64,000 nt of DNA from Petaurus breviceps papuanus. Lineage: Eukaryota > Chordata > Mammalia > Diprotodontia > Petauridae. A program made the translations under genes and the position numbers. This document shows, piece by piece, positions 22,086 through 33,838 of the stretch. Every line of letters starts with the position of its first letter. Position 1 is the stretch's first letter. The notes beneath the pieces were generated by a model. The model was not told the origin of the DNA. It saw only the letters and a list, made by a program, of their open reading frames with translations, and ran no database searches. The stretch lies in assembly GCA_028583685.1 (NCBI GenBank), contig JAMXIF010000032.1, positions 9,742,030-9,806,029 on the forward strand. Reading direction: 5' to 3'.

Positions 22086-23690
22086 CAGGCATTTATTGAG
22101 CACTTGCTCTCTGTCAGACACTAAGCAAAGAATAAAACTGCCTACTCAGAAGTTTACTCTCTAATGGGAGAGACAACAAATACCTATATAAATGTGTCAG
22201 ACTGTAAATATGAAGGGAATATGCAAATGTATATATAGTACTTAAACACAAGGTAATTTGGGAAGGAGCACACTAATATTTGTAGGTAACAGGCAAGACA
22301 TTATGCAGAAAATAGCGCTTGAGATTCATCTTAAAGGAAGAAAAGGACTCTGAGGCAGAGGTAAGGAGGTAGCTGATTTCTGACATGGGGGGATGGCAAG
22401 TACAAAGGCACAGAGGTGGGAAGTAGAGTGTTGTATCCAGTGAGGCTAGAAAGATTGGTTTAGGGCAGGTTGCATAGGAGCATAAAAGCTAACCTGAGGA
22501 ATTTATATTGATTTTAGAGGCAGTAGGAAGCCACCTAGAGTATTCCTGAGGGGAGTCACATGGTCAGATCTGCACTTAAGGAAAATTACTTTGTTAGCCA
22601 TGTGGAGGATAGCCTAGTGTAGAGAAAGACTTCTAGAGAGGCCAATAAGACTATGGCAATAACCTAGGCAAGAGAGTTGTTGAGGGCCTAAGCTAAGATG
22701 GTGGCTGTGTGAGTCAAGTGAAGGCGTTAGATGCCAGAAATGTTGTGGGAGAGGAAATGGTAAAGACTTGGCAAATAACTGGATATATGGGATGAGAGAA
22801 AGTGAGGATAAGACAGAAGTTATCAATTTGGGAGAATGGAATAATGGTGAACTCTTGATAGAAACAGGATGATTTGGAAGAGAGGAGGGCTTGGGGAAAA
22901 GATAATGGGTTCAGTTTTGAATATATTGAGTGTTAAGATGTCATCATGATAAACAGTTTGAAATGATCAGTAGGAATTTGCCGAGACCAAACTGAGGCTC
23001 AGGTGAGAGACTCAATCTGGATATCTAGATGATGTGTGAACCATCTACACTGAGTTAATAGTCTCATGGGAACTAATTAGGGTATTCAGAGAGAATGTAG
23101 AAGAAGAAGAGAAAAGAATATAGGTTAGAACCTTGGACATCACCCATAGTTGTGAGGCATGATATAGATAATGGGCCAGCAAAGGAAAAGAAAGGAGAAT
23201 CGGAGAGATTGGAGGAGATCCAGGAGAGAGCAGAACCACCAGTTCCTAAAGAGGAGGGAGCACCTAGGAAGAGAGGTTAGTCAACAGAGTCAAATGAAGC
23301 AGGTAAGGCAGGAAGCACAGAGACTGAGAAAAGATCATCAGATTTGACCATTGAATGCTCATTGCACTTTATTATCTTTGGGGAGAGTAATTTTAGTTGA
23401 GTAATGAAATTTAACTCCAGAATTATTGTTTATCCTTTATTCTCAAAGAAGAAATGGGTCCAGTGGCAAGATACAGATCAGGAAGTCTAAAGATGGCCCC
23501 CAATGAGGTTTGAAGTGAGATGGCAAAGGGCTGAGGAAAGAAGGGTTAAGGTAAGAAAAGAGGAAGTGGAGACAGAGAATGTGTAGACAAGCTTTTTTAA
23601 GTAATTTGGCTGAGGAAATGAGGCAAAATATAGGATGACAACTTGATAGAATGTAAGGAAGGTTTTTAAAGAATCTCTGTGCCACAGTGC
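22086..23690 (-). mobile_element. Long L2 LINE, antisense
   Basis: Starts at the reverse-complemented 3' terminus ('catttattgagcacttgctctctgtcagacac') and continues through 'agtttactctctaatgggagag', 'gaggcagtaggaagccac', 'tcacatggtcagatctgc', 'ggcaataacctaggcaagag', to 'gtagacaagcttttttaag' near 23610. About 1.6 kb, one of the longest L2 copies here. A short foreign segment interrupts it at 23423-23505. Confidence 0.88.
23423..23505 (+). mobile_element. Fragment of the 'gaagaggacca' repeat inside L2
   Basis: 'attgtttatcctttattctcaaagaag' and 'ggtccagtggcaagatacagatcaggaagtctaaagatggccc' resemble the repeat at 5945-6250. L2 sequence is recognisable on both sides, so this looks like a later insertion with an internal deletion. 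It is short, so confidence is limited. Confidence 0.5.
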
Positions 23691-25956
23691 CCCCAATAGG
23701 TATGTCCTAGGATAAAAAACACCATAACGTGAGTTTACTCATGCCTAAACTTAAAAGCTTTTAAACTTTTTGCATTCTCAGTATCTTAGTTTGAGTGCTG
23801 TAAGAAGATAAATGGATGTCTAACCCCATTATGCAATCTCTCTTCTCACTTGTGTAATATAGCACAGTCATTTATGTCAAGTTAAGAGAGTCTGAAATTA
23901 AGGAAAGTATTGCTTAATTAGAAAACACTTTAGGCTTGTTCAACTAATATAATCATTCTGTTGACTGAGCAACCCTAACCCTATAATTTGGCCTACAGAA
24001 TCCTTTAGTACATGAATGATAATGAAGAGAGTATACATTAGGATTCTTAACTATATCATAGGATAGTCCCATCTCATCATTTATGCTCTGTACTTTCACA
24101 GAAAATTTATTTCTGAAGATAGAATATCAATGTTTGACCACTCCATTAATTTTGATTTGGTATTCATTGTTTGTATGTCTAATTTTTATGTAATTTGACA
24201 GTTCTACCTTGCTATTTTAGAGGAAATAGTTCTGTTTTGCATATCACATATATAACATCATAAATATTAGATACTAACAATTCTGTGTAATTGTAGAAAA
24301 AGTTTAAACAAGATTTTCCGATATTTCCAGACTTTCCCTTTTCTTCTCTTGTTGGGGAGGTATAGTCTTTATCACTTCTTGATTAAAATAACTTCTTAGA
24401 TTTTGTTTGTGAATCTGATTCTATGTCTTCTAAGTTTTATGTTTAATAAGCACTGTGTAAGAACTTAATTCCAACGGGCATTCTTCTCAAGGATCTTTTA
24501 ACTGAAATTCCATAGATTATATTAAAGAACTTCGTACAACTACAGACAGGCAGTGAAGGAGAATTATTGTACTTAGGACCTCCATATTGTAGGAGCTGGA
24601 AAAATATGTTTGTTATTCATTTGCATTTTTAAATCTGTCATTATTTATGATTATTGTTACCATCTTTTCTAATAGAATGAGGGTTATCTTCTCTGTCTGT
24701 TCCACTTATTAAAATTGTAGTATGTTACCCAGGGATTCTAAGAGATTCATTTTGTCACAGATTCTGAACTAACCAGATGAATGTAAAGGTCCAATCTTTG
24801 GGATTCAGAAACAGGTTAACTTGATCTGAAATGGAACATAAAGCGACACCGTGATTTTAGTAGAGATTGTTATAGTTCATGTTAAATTAATGTGGAAAAT
24901 TTAAGAAACATTTGATGCTTTATCAAAATATCAATTATTTCATATTGGTTTCTATTAGAATGGAACATATTTTGACTAGGAAATTAGAGGGAGATATTTG
25001 TATTGGATATCAAATATTAAACATAACATATTATATTTAATGGTATTATTTAATATTTATTATTAATTTTAATGTAATTTCACATAGTTGCTTGTTTAGG
25101 TTTTCTATTTATGATAAATAAATCTTTTAAATATTTGCAAGCATTTAAACCAGTTACCATTAATTGTAACTTTTATCTTCTTTTTGTGACAAATTTAAAT
25201 TTTCTTTATATTACAGTTTAGCATATTGAATAAATACAAAACTAAGATGATTAGCTTGGATCTTTTGTCCTACCAGAGAAGTTTACTCTCTTTATGTAAT
25301 TTATGTTTAGGTAAGAAAGCTATTGGGTGGAAAGTCTTGATTTACCTACAAGGCTAAGAATGGATCTAGAATTTGATAAGGCAGGATTTGCCTTTCATCT
25401 CAGCTATAAAATATCTGTTACTCCATTTTTGAGAGTTTATATAAGCTTAAAAAGCAAACAGCAGAAACCTCATAACTGAACAGTTTCTCTGGGGGTTATG
25501 AGAAATTTTTTCAGGAAAGGCTTTGTGTCTTGGTATTATTTGTATTTGTATTATTTGTATTTATTCTGCTTTTTAAATAACTAGACGCATTTTAATTCTG
25601 CAATCTTCTCATTACTCCTAGGACACATGTAAGGGGCAGATAGTTATTTTCTCTTATATAATTAGCTGTATTCTTTTTTGTTAAATTTTATTTTTTCCTA
25701 AGATTTTTTATATACCATTAGCCTTTCCTGCATTGATTCTCTGTTCATATACTATTTTATTTTCTGATAAAGTGGGGTGGGCCTTTATAATTGTTTTTTG
25801 AGAAATGAAGGAAACGTTATTCTAACCTGCCCCCCACAAATCCAGTTCCATGATATAGTATATCTGTGGTTATTAGTTATAAGAATCTATAAATTTAATT
25901 ACTTAAAATAAAGATTGGTTTTTCCAATTTTAATTTGTTGTACCCTTAATGTTATT
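23691..25956. other. 2.3 kb of AT-rich single-copy intron
   Basis: I recognise no repeat consensus, coding frame or RNA gene. It is one of the longer repeat-free stretches of the window. Confidence 0.55.
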
Positions 25957-25966
25957 CGTAATTCTT

Positions 25967-26278
25967 TTTTTTTTTTTAAAGCAATCGGGCTTAAATAACT
26001 TGCTCAAGGTTACACAACCAGTTATTTCTGGGTGTGGTTCTGAGTCTCTGAGCCCGGATTTGATCCAGGTTATCCTGGCACTGGAGCTGGTGCTCTTACT
26101 CGCTGAGCCACCTGGCCGCCCCTAAGCAATTGGGGTTATTGGGGTTAAGTAACTTGCTCAAGGTTACACAGCCAGGTGTTTCTGGGTAGGTGCTAAGTGT
26201 CTGAGCCCGGGATTCAATCTCCAGGTCATTCTAGCACTAGAGCCGGTGCTCTTACTCGCTGTGCTACCTGGCCGCCCC
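25967..26278 (-). mobile_element. Dimeric tRNA-SINE, antisense
   Basis: Two units (25967-26122 and 26123-26278) joined at 'ggccgcccctaagcaattgg'. The whole block is flanked by a 10-bp duplication CGTAATTCTT (25957-25966 and 26279-26288). The right unit has a small extra repeat of 'attgggg' near 26127. It has the same unit order and the same unit-specific differences as the dimer at 9238. Confidence 0.93.
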
Positions 26279-26384
26279 CGTAATTCTTAATATTTGTAAT
26301 AGTCAGTATTGCTACTGCCATTGGCATTTACATAATGCTCTGATGTAAGCACAGTCATGCTAAATGGGCCTCTCCTAGTGTCTC

Positions 26385-26760
26385 CCATGTAACACAATCA
26401 GTTCCAAAGTTCTTGAGAGTGTCTTTGTATTGCTTCTTCATGTTAAGAAGTGTGTGGCTTTTCCATAAAATAGTCTTTTAGGCAAGTGTATGTTTTTGCA
26501 TTCAAACAACATGACCAACCTATCAGAGTTGTGCTCTCTAAGGCAGAGTTAGCAAAGCAGAATTGAAGTAGCTCAAAAGAAATGCAAGATGTGCAGATTT
26601 AGAGAATCTACCCCAAAGGTTCACACGAACCATTTATGCCTGACTTGTTGTAGGGCATTCTGAGCTTGTACTGGTTTCATCTGTGTTGGACACACTGTAA
26701 CTTGGCTCTAGCGTAGTGATATCATTTTGGTCCTCTTTGAGAACGAAAGACATCAACCAA
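26385..26760 (-). mobile_element. Marsupial interspersed repeat, 'gaagaggacca' family, antisense
   Basis: Ends with 'agtgatatcattttggtcctctttgagaacgaaagacatcaacc', the reverse complement of the 'cgttctcaaagaggacca' motif shared with 5945-6250. Upstream it holds 'ccatgtaacacaatcagttcc' and 'acttgttgtagggcattctgagc', which may be its body. Class unknown. Confidence 0.55.
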
Positions 26761-26764
26761 TGTA

Positions 26765-26970
26765 ATGCTTTAAGGATCACCTTTCATAAAGCTCATTTTA
26801 TGCTCAAAACGACCCTTCGATGTAGGTACTATTTTATTATCCCTATTTTATAGATGAAGAAGTTGAGGCAGAAAGTGATTAAGTGACTTGCCAAAGGTCA
26901 CACAGATATCAAGTATGTGATTCTGCATTTGAATTCAGGTCTTCCTGATTCCAGGTCCATAGCAGAATTT
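26765..26970 (-). mobile_element. MIR SINE, antisense
   Basis: 'aggtactattttattatccctattttatagatgaagaa', 'cttgccaaaggtcacacag', 'tgaattcaggtcttcctgattcc'. Reverse complement of the whole MIR core and tRNA-like part. Confidence 0.85.
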
Positions 26971-27099
26971 ATCAGTGTGAAGATGGGCCAGTGAAGAACT
27001 TAATGTTTTAGAATCCAGTTTCCAAATGTGGAAACTTTTATATCTTCACAGTCCGCATGGCTATATTTCAAGTCCTTTCAGTAGCTTGTATATAGCACA

Positions 27100-27800
27100 A
27101 GATACGTACAAAGTAGAAACACAACTTTGGGAGGGAAGACACTAGCAGCTGAGGGCTAGGAAAGGCCTCAGACAAAGGTGCTATTTGAACTGAATCTTGA
27201 GGGAATGCAAGGATTCCAGTAGACTAGGGTGGGAAGGGACATGGTGTTTCAGGAACAGGAGGCCACTGGTGCACTGGAGCGTCATATGTAAGAAACTGCA
27301 GGTGTGGCCATGTGGCTGGACAGTAGAGTGAGGAGAGGAGAGTGATGTTTAAGAAGCCTGAAAAGATAGGAAGGGATGAGATCATTAAGAGTTTTAAATG
27401 CCAAATGAATTTTTATTTTATTTTAGATGTTATAGCAAGCCACTGAAATTTATCGAATAGGAAAATGGTATGATCAGACCCGCCCTTTAGAAGAATCATT
27501 TTAGCTGCTAAGTGGAAGATGGATTGGAGTGGGGAGGGAGGGAGACAGGGAGGCTAATTAGGAGTCTTTACAATAGATGACAGACCAGAACTAAGGTTGT
27601 GACTGAGAGGGAAAAAGAGGGCTTGTCAAAAGGCAGTGGGATTTGGTGAGTAAGGGTGAGAAGTTGATAACACTGAGGCTGTGAACCTGAATGACGGTAA
27701 GGACGCAAGTGCCCTCAGTGCTAAAAAGGGGTGTTTGGAAGAGGGATGGGTCTGGAGGGAAGGACAGTAAGTGCCGTTTAGGACATACTGTACTCAGTGG
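27100..27800 (-). mobile_element. L2 LINE, antisense
   Basis: 'gctaggaaaggcctcagac', 'gatgagatcattaagagttttaaatgcc', 'aatggtatgatcagaccc', 'tggattggagtggggaggg' match the reverse-complemented L2 3' half. The extreme 3' end is missing. Confidence 0.85.
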
Positions 27801-28279
27801 AAAACAACTGTTCTCTGCTGGTTTTGAGTATTGTTGAATTGTTCCATGTGTCTCTTATCATTGACATGTGACACCATTCAGGATTTACCATGTGTCAGAT
27901 GTTCAGGAGGTCTCAGTGGGTCAATACATTTTTAGAAAGCCTTTCTTTGCTTTCAGACAGCAGGCAGGCTTTGGCCCACAGCAGCTGCAACAGCTCAAGT
28001 TTTGGTATATTTTTGTACAACTCATACTTGAACTGCTAATCCCTTTGAGTGTGAAAGTTCTGGGGGAGCCAAATTCTGATCAAGTTATTTTAGCCAAGGC
28101 GTAAGCTCTCTGAAGAGATGTAGAGATTTAAAATATTGTATGTTGACTACTCTTTCATTTTACTTTCAGTATAAAAGTAACAGCATATCTATTTTGGCTA
28201 GGCATGTCATGGCAGTTCTTATAATTGAATGCAATAAAAACCAAATATCTTAACAAATTTTTAAAAATATAACTTAATT
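27801..28279. other. Intronic sequence, no clear element
   Basis: A 78-codon frame (27868-28104) has no recognisable motif, and I do not regard it as a gene. Confidence 0.5.
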
Positions 28280-28745
28280 TTTATTCATACCTTTTGTTTT
28301 TATATCACATTCATTTAAAATATACCCTTCCCCTGTCCAGAGGACCTTCTCTTATAAAAAGATTAAAAAAGAAAGGAAAAACAAGCAATTCAACAAAATC
28401 AGCCAATACATAAGCCATCTCTGAAATTATTGGCAGTATTTACCAGTACTTTTCTGCTTCTTGAAATTTAGGGAGGACAGAGGCCCATCTTGGACTTAAT
28501 CATACATTGTTTGGTTTCATTTTATTAGTGTGTTTTTTTACATTTACATTGTTGTAGTTACTGTGTATATTGTTTTCCTGGTTCTGCTTGATTCACTTTT
28601 CAGTTGTTCATGAATCTTCCCATACTTACCAGAATTTTTCATACTTGCCCTTTCTTATAGTGCAGTAGTAAGTCTAAATTCATGTGCCACAGTTTACTTA
28701 ACTATCCCCTAAATAATGGGCACTTTATTTTCATTCTCTTACTAT
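28280..28745 (-). mobile_element. Old L1 3' end, antisense
   Basis: The left edge 'cataccttttgtttttatatcaca' recurs at 36230 and 37180 and is the 3'UTR end of an older marsupial L1 group. It continues with 'gttttcctggttctgcttgattcac', 'agtttacttaactatcccctaa', the reverse complement of the ORF2 3' end. Confidence 0.78.
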
Positions 28746-28754
28746 CATAAAGAT

Positions 28755-28806
28755 ACCTACATGTATACATATACACATATACATACATATATACATATAC
28801 ACACAT
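28755..28806. repeat. ATACAT/ACATAT simple repeat
   Basis: Alternating ATACAT units. The frame across it (YTYTHIHTYIHIHTYE) is a by-product. Confidence 0.85.
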
Positions 28807-28949
28807 ATGAAAAACTTTCTGATGACAGGAAAGTAGTCGACTGGGAGGTTAAAGCTCTGGAACAGAAAGCAAGAATATGTTCTGCTTACAGCTACATAGA
28901 GTATGTGTAGGTTGCTGATAGAAACACCAGGTTTCTTATTTAAAAATGA

Positions 28950-29255
28950 ATAGTAAAGACTTGATAATAGTCCAAAATATCTGTAATAGCACTTTTCATT
29001 ATAGCAAAAAAGTGGATGCCCATTGATTGGGTAGTACTATACAAATTATGGCATACAACAAAATGTACTGCAGAAAACAGTAAGCATGATGAATACAGAA
29101 AAGCATAGAAAGACTTAGATAAATTGATACAAAGCAAACAGAGCCAAGAAAAAAATTTACACGATGACAGCAACAATATAAATGGAAACAACAACCACTG
29201 CAAAAGTAATAAAATAATAAGATTTGCAATTTTGCTGAAATTTTTTTCTCTTCCA
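28950..29255 (+). mobile_element. Old L1 ORF2 3' part, sense
   Basis: 'gtggatgcccattgattggg', 'aaagacttagataaattgata', 'gagccaagaaaaaaatttacacgatgac' follow the L1 ORF2 end in sense. With 28280-28745 it makes an inverted pair of L1 3' regions. Confidence 0.75.
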
Positions 29256-29423
29256 AAGGGGGGGGGAATGTATATAAGGTGTATACTATATACATACTAT
29301 ATGTGTAGACACACATATCTATACATCTGTATATATAGGAAAGCTAGAAAATGGGGAGGAGCAAAGGGGATATCTAGGCAATGTAAAAACAAATATAAAT
29401 AAAACCAGTTATTTTAAAGGGGG

Positions 29424-30593
29424 AGGAGGGTGGAGCCAAGATGGCAGAGTAAAAGCAGGAACTTGCTTGAGCTCCCGCTCTAGCCACCTCTAATACCTGT
29501 AAAAAATGACTCTAAACAAGTTTAAGAGCTACAGAACCCACAGTATGACAGGGAGAAACAAATCTCTTGCCGAAGGCAGCCTGGCAGGCCAACAGGGTCT
29601 TTATATCACACCAGGCTGGGAGCCGAGCGCAGTCCTATGTGAGCTGTGCAGGCCCAGACTGGCAGCCCAGGCCAGCCAGAGCAGACTTCAGGAGAGTGAA
29701 TCACCCACAGCTGTGGTGGTTTCCAGACTTCTCAACCCATAAACGCCAAAGAGAAAGTAAAAGGTCAGTAGGGAACGCTATTGATACAGGGTGAGAGATG
29801 AGTAGGGTCTGGCCCCTGCCGCCAGGCTGAGAGGTGGTGGAGGTGTGGTGGCTGCAGCTGCTGCCACGTGGCTGCCTCTGGAGCTCCTGGCTTGCAGATC
29901 ATAGAGAGACCAAGTGACCATTCAGAGGGTAATAGCTCTTGCTTTGACCTGCTTGGATCTGGGTCACAGTCTTGGGTGGTGGTTCTGGGGTGAGAAATGC
30001 TAGTGTGCCAGAGCTTGTGGTGGTTGTACAGAGGGTACCTTCCTCATATCTCTGACAGCAGCTGGGAAAACCCCAGAAATTTGGGGGACAGCTCTCTCCA
30101 CTCTGGAAGCAGAGTTCTACCATGACAAAGAACTCAAAAGTCAAGTAATTGGCTTGCAAGATGAGCCAACAGAGAAAGTGCAGTCAGACTATAGAATCTT
30201 TTGGGGGGAACAAAGAGGATCAAAACATGAAACCAGAAGAAGACAACAAAGTCAAAACTCCTGCATCAAAAGCCTCCAAGAAAAAAAATGTGGTTTCAGG
30301 CCATGGAGGAGCTCAAGAAGGATTTGAAGATCAAGAGAAGTGGAGGAAAAATTGGGAAGAGAAATGAGAATGATGCAAGAAAATCATGAAAAGTGAGTCA
30401 ACAGCCTTCTACAAAAAAAAATACTGAAGAAAATAACACTTTAAAAGATAGACTAACTCAAATGGCAAAAGAGCTCAAAAAGCCAATGAGGAGAAGAATG
30501 CCTTAAAAAGCCGAATTGTACAGATGGAAAAGGAATTTCAAGAGTGGAGGGGAAAGTTTGGCAAAACTAACCAACATATTAAAAAAGTTTGAT
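29424..30593 (+). mobile_element. L1 5' end (5'UTR and ORF1 start), sense
   Basis: Starts 'gggaggagggtggagccaagatggcagagt', the hallmark beginning of marsupial L1, then 'aatacctgtaaaaaatgactc', a GC-rich 5'UTR rich in 'cagcc', and the ORF1 start region ('atgacaaagaactcaaaag'). It then becomes a Lys/Glu-rich coiled-coil-like sequence ('aatggcaaaagagctcaaaaag'). It ends near 30593 without the rest of ORF1, ORF2 or the 3'UTR. Several short frames lie in it and all are broken. Confidence 0.85.
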
Positions 30594-30594
30594 G

Positions 30595-30690
30595 TTATAT
30601 GAAGCATTCCCAGCTCCCACATCATCCCCCACCTTTGCAAAGAAGTAGGAGGAGGTATCCTTTCATATCTCTTCTTTTATATTGTTCTTA
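30595..30690 (-). mobile_element. Old L1 3'UTR scrap, antisense
   Basis: 'cacctttgcaaagaagtaggaggaggtatcctttcatatctcttc' resembles 'cacctctaaaaagaaagtggaggaggtat' at 46490, within another antisense L1. Confidence 0.55.
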
Positions 30691-30691
30691 T

Positions 30692-30936
30692 TTATTTCAG
30701 TCCTATCTGACTCTTTGTGACCCTATTTGGGGTTTTCTTGGCAAAGCTACTGGAGTGGTTTGTCATTTCTTTTTCCAGCTCATTTTACAGACGAGGAAAC
30801 TCAGACAAATAGGATTAAGTGACTTGTCCAGGGTCATACAGCTAGTAAGTGTCTGAGGCCAGATTTGAACATTTGAGAGATAAGTCTTCCTGAGTCCAGG
30901 CCCAGCACTCTATACATTGGGCCACCTAGTTGCCCC
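30692..30936 (-). mobile_element. MAR1-type SINE, antisense
   Basis: 'ggggttttcttggcaaagctactggagtggtttgtcatttctttttccagctc', 'attaagtgacttgtccagggtcatacagctagtaagtgtctgagg', ending 'gggccacctagttgcccc'. Full-length. Confidence 0.93.
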
Positions 30937-31429
30937 ATTTACATTTTTACCAATCTTTTATTAGATTTATGCAGTTTGGGAAACTGGAGAAACTAGAAGA
31001 TGAAAAGATAATGTTTTATGGAATATTCATAGAAGAGTTCAAAGATAATTTTGCTTAAAGCAAACAGGATTTCATGTAATCTTAGATGTTTCCTTTTGGG
31101 AAGAAGAGGAGGAAGAAACTAACAGTGGGAGCTTAATAGATTGTGGGATTATGGAAAGAGGTTATCTTTTCCTATTTTGAGCTATTAAAACACCTGAAGG
31201 AATCAAAATTGGAAGCTAGATAATTCTACATCATTCAGACTTTTATTGAATTTCAATGTTCCTTTTACACTGCATTTCATTTGTTTCTTAGGTTTTGTGC
31301 AGCAGCAGTACTTCTTACTCTAGACTTTAAGGCAGATCCCTAAGACACTATAAAATCTAGCATTCACTCATGATACTACAATTTTATTTCTAAACTTACA
31401 ACCTTGTAATGTGGAATTCACAGCAGTAG
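30937..31429. other. AT-rich intronic sequence
   Basis: No recognised repeat or coding signal. Confidence 0.5.
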
Positions 31430-32062
31430 AAAGTCTTGGCTCTACTATTTTCATGAAATAATTAATGTTATTGAAGATAACACTATTGCTGCCACCCTAG
31501 TTCAGAAGTTTCTCATCACTGCTGGCCTAGATGATTGTAATAACTTCTAAATCATTCCTGTCCTCAGTCTCTATTCTGTTCAAGTCACACTATTAATAAA
31601 AAACCTTGCAAAATAAGGTACAAGTTCCTTAGCCTGTTATTCAAAGCCAGAATGCAATCTCACAACAACCTAACCTTCACATACACATTTGTGTTCTAGG
31701 ACATTGGGATTACTCCCTGTATCCTAATTTCATCCTACCTGCTGTGATGCTTGCCCTTCTCATCATGCCTAGAACTGAGTCATACCCACCCCATCCTATC
31801 CATCTCCAATTCTACCTCTTTCACCCTCTTTTCCTGATCCCCTCAGCTAGAAGTGATCATTTCCCTCTAATCTCTCATAGCTCTTTGCCATTCCTATGTA
31901 CTTACTCTATTTTAGTTTTATGTTTGTGTTTGTTTTAATGTGTTTTACTTTGTCTACTAAACTGTAAGCTACTTGAGAAAAAGGTCAGTGAATTTTATTT
32001 AATCTTGCATTCTGGTATCCAGTACATGGTAGATAATTAGTGACTGTTGGTTGAATTGACTA
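31430..32062 (+). mobile_element. L2 LINE 3' part, sense
   Basis: 'ggcctagatgattgtaataacttctaa', 'aaaataaggtacaagttccttagcctg', 'gtctactaaactgtaagctacttgag', 'gtatccagtacatggtagataattag'. A diverged L2 3' end. The 64-codon frame inside is part of it. Confidence 0.82.
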
Positions 32063-32879
32063 TACAGTAGATATCTGGCCTTGGAGGGATTTCTCAGTGA
32101 TCGCTTTAGAATATCAAAAGATATTATGGTAAAAAAATATTAAAAAGATAAGTATATATTATGAACATATTATGAAAATAAGTAAATGGTATAATGACTT
32201 TGGCATGTATGCTGATGTACGAGTACATTTTTAACCTCTATTTTCCAGAGAAAAATCACTTGTTTTCCGGGGGGGAGGGGGGCATCATTTAACACCATCT
32301 ACCATCAGTATTTAGATGTACAGCATTCAGCTGTTCTTCAGTCTACCTGTGGTGGCTACTGCTTTAAAATATTCTTTATTCATTTGTTCAGGCATTAAAG
32401 ATTTGGTAAGTACCTACTAAATTTAAAGCAGTTTACTAGCAACTCCTTGTACATTTCTTCATCTATCTGAATTTTCTTTTACCTGACTTAACAGAACTGG
32501 CCCTGAAAAACAAGTGTATATTGTATGTATACATATTTTATATTAGGCTAATATTTCAGCCTGGCTAGTGTCTTGAATATTACCCGTACAATGATTTAGC
32601 TGATCTACCATCAAGGAAAGAAAAGTGTAACTTAGAACTTTGATAGTAATAGGGATGGATTTAGGCAATATCCAGATATGCTTTGCTCTCCCTCCCCTCT
32701 ATGTCTCTCCTCTTCTCCCCTCTCCCTTCTTCTTTCCTCCATTTCTCCCCTGTCCCAACTTGCCTCTTTGAGAAACAACACATGTTTGTGAAAGTGTATT
32801 GTGCAGGGTGTGTAGTCTGTGGTCCTGGGACAGAGTAGAGTTAACTTACAGGGGTGAAATCCAACCCATGAATTTTTTA
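32063..32879. other. Intronic sequence with a polypyrimidine tract
   Basis: AT-rich, then a C/T-only-like tract at about 32688-32757 (tccctcccctctatgtctct ...). The antisense frame across it is Arg/Glu-rich low complexity. Confidence 0.55.
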
Positions 32880-33838
32880 TTTTATGGTATTTAATTTTTT
32901 CTAAGTAACATTCATTTTTTAATAAGATTTTGAATTCCAAATTTTTCTCCCTTCCTTCTTCTTAAGATAGTAAGCAATTTTACATAGGAGATATATAATA
33001 TATATTTATGTGTTCTTAGGTATGTGTTTGTATATATACCTGTACACACATACATTTATACATATATATGTATATACATATATGCAATTATGTAAAACCT
33101 GTTTCCATATTAGCCATGTCATGAAAGAAAAAAACAACAAAAGGAAAAAACTATGAAAAAAATAAAGTGAAAGCAGGACACTTTGCTCTGCATTCCATCT
33201 CCATCAGTTCTTTCACTGGATGGGGATAGCATTTTCCATTATGAGTCTTTTGGAATTGTCTTGGATCGTTGTATTGTTGAACAGAGCTAAGGCAATCATA
33301 GTTGATCATTGTACAATGTTCCTGTTATTGGGTGTACAATGTCCTCTTGTTTCTGCTTATTTCACTCAGCATCAGTTAATGTAAGTCTTTCTAAAAAAAC
33401 ATAAATTTTTTTGAAGTCTTCCTGCTCATCATTTTTTTTTTTTTTTAGCAATTGGAGTTAAGTAACTTGCTCAAGGTTACACGGCCAGGTGTTTCTGGGT
33501 GTGGTATCTGAGACTGGATTCAATCCCCAGGTCATCCTAACTCTGGGGCCGGTGCTCTTACTTGTTGAGCCACCTGGCCACCCCTAAGCAATTGGGGTTA
33601 AGTAACTTGCTCAAGGTTATACGGCCAGGTGTTTCTGGGTGGGTGCTAAGTGTCTGAGCCCGGATTCGATCCCCAGGTCATCCCGGCTCTGGGGCAGGTG
33701 TTCTTGCTGTGCTACCTGGCCGCCCCTCATCATTTCTTATAGCATTCTTATAGTATTCCATTTTATTTATATACCATAACTTCTTTAGCCATTCCCCATT
33801 TTATGGACACCTCCTTAATTTTCATTTCTCTGCCACCA
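32880..33838 (-). mobile_element. L1 3' end, antisense, carrying a dimeric SINE
   Basis: 'taacattcattttttaataagattttgaattcc' (3' terminus), a TATATAC-rich expansion (about 32985-33095), 'tcactggatggggatagcattttccattatgagtc', 'ttgttctttcact...cagcatcag'. It is then interrupted at 33435-33725 and resumes 'cttatagcattcttatagtattcc', 'tttagccattccccatttta'. It is comparatively well preserved. Confidence 0.9.
33435..33725 (-). mobile_element. Dimeric tRNA-SINE inside L1, antisense
   Basis: Units 33435-33584 and 33585-33725, joined at 'ggccacccctaagcaattgg'. A 10-bp duplication CTCATCATTT flanks the dimer (33425-33434 and 33726-33735). The target is L1 ORF2 sequence ('ctgctcatcatttcttatag'), so the dimer is younger than that L1. 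Confidence 0.93.

Noticed and set aside
27868-28104. 78-codon frame containing a Gln-rich part (QQAGFGPQQLQQLK)
   Set aside because: No domain, no splice context, no upstream promoter. Not distinguishable from chance.
29506-30367. Several 72-86-codon frames in a GC-rich block
   Set aside because: The block is an L1 5'UTR and the start of ORF1. Frames are broken.
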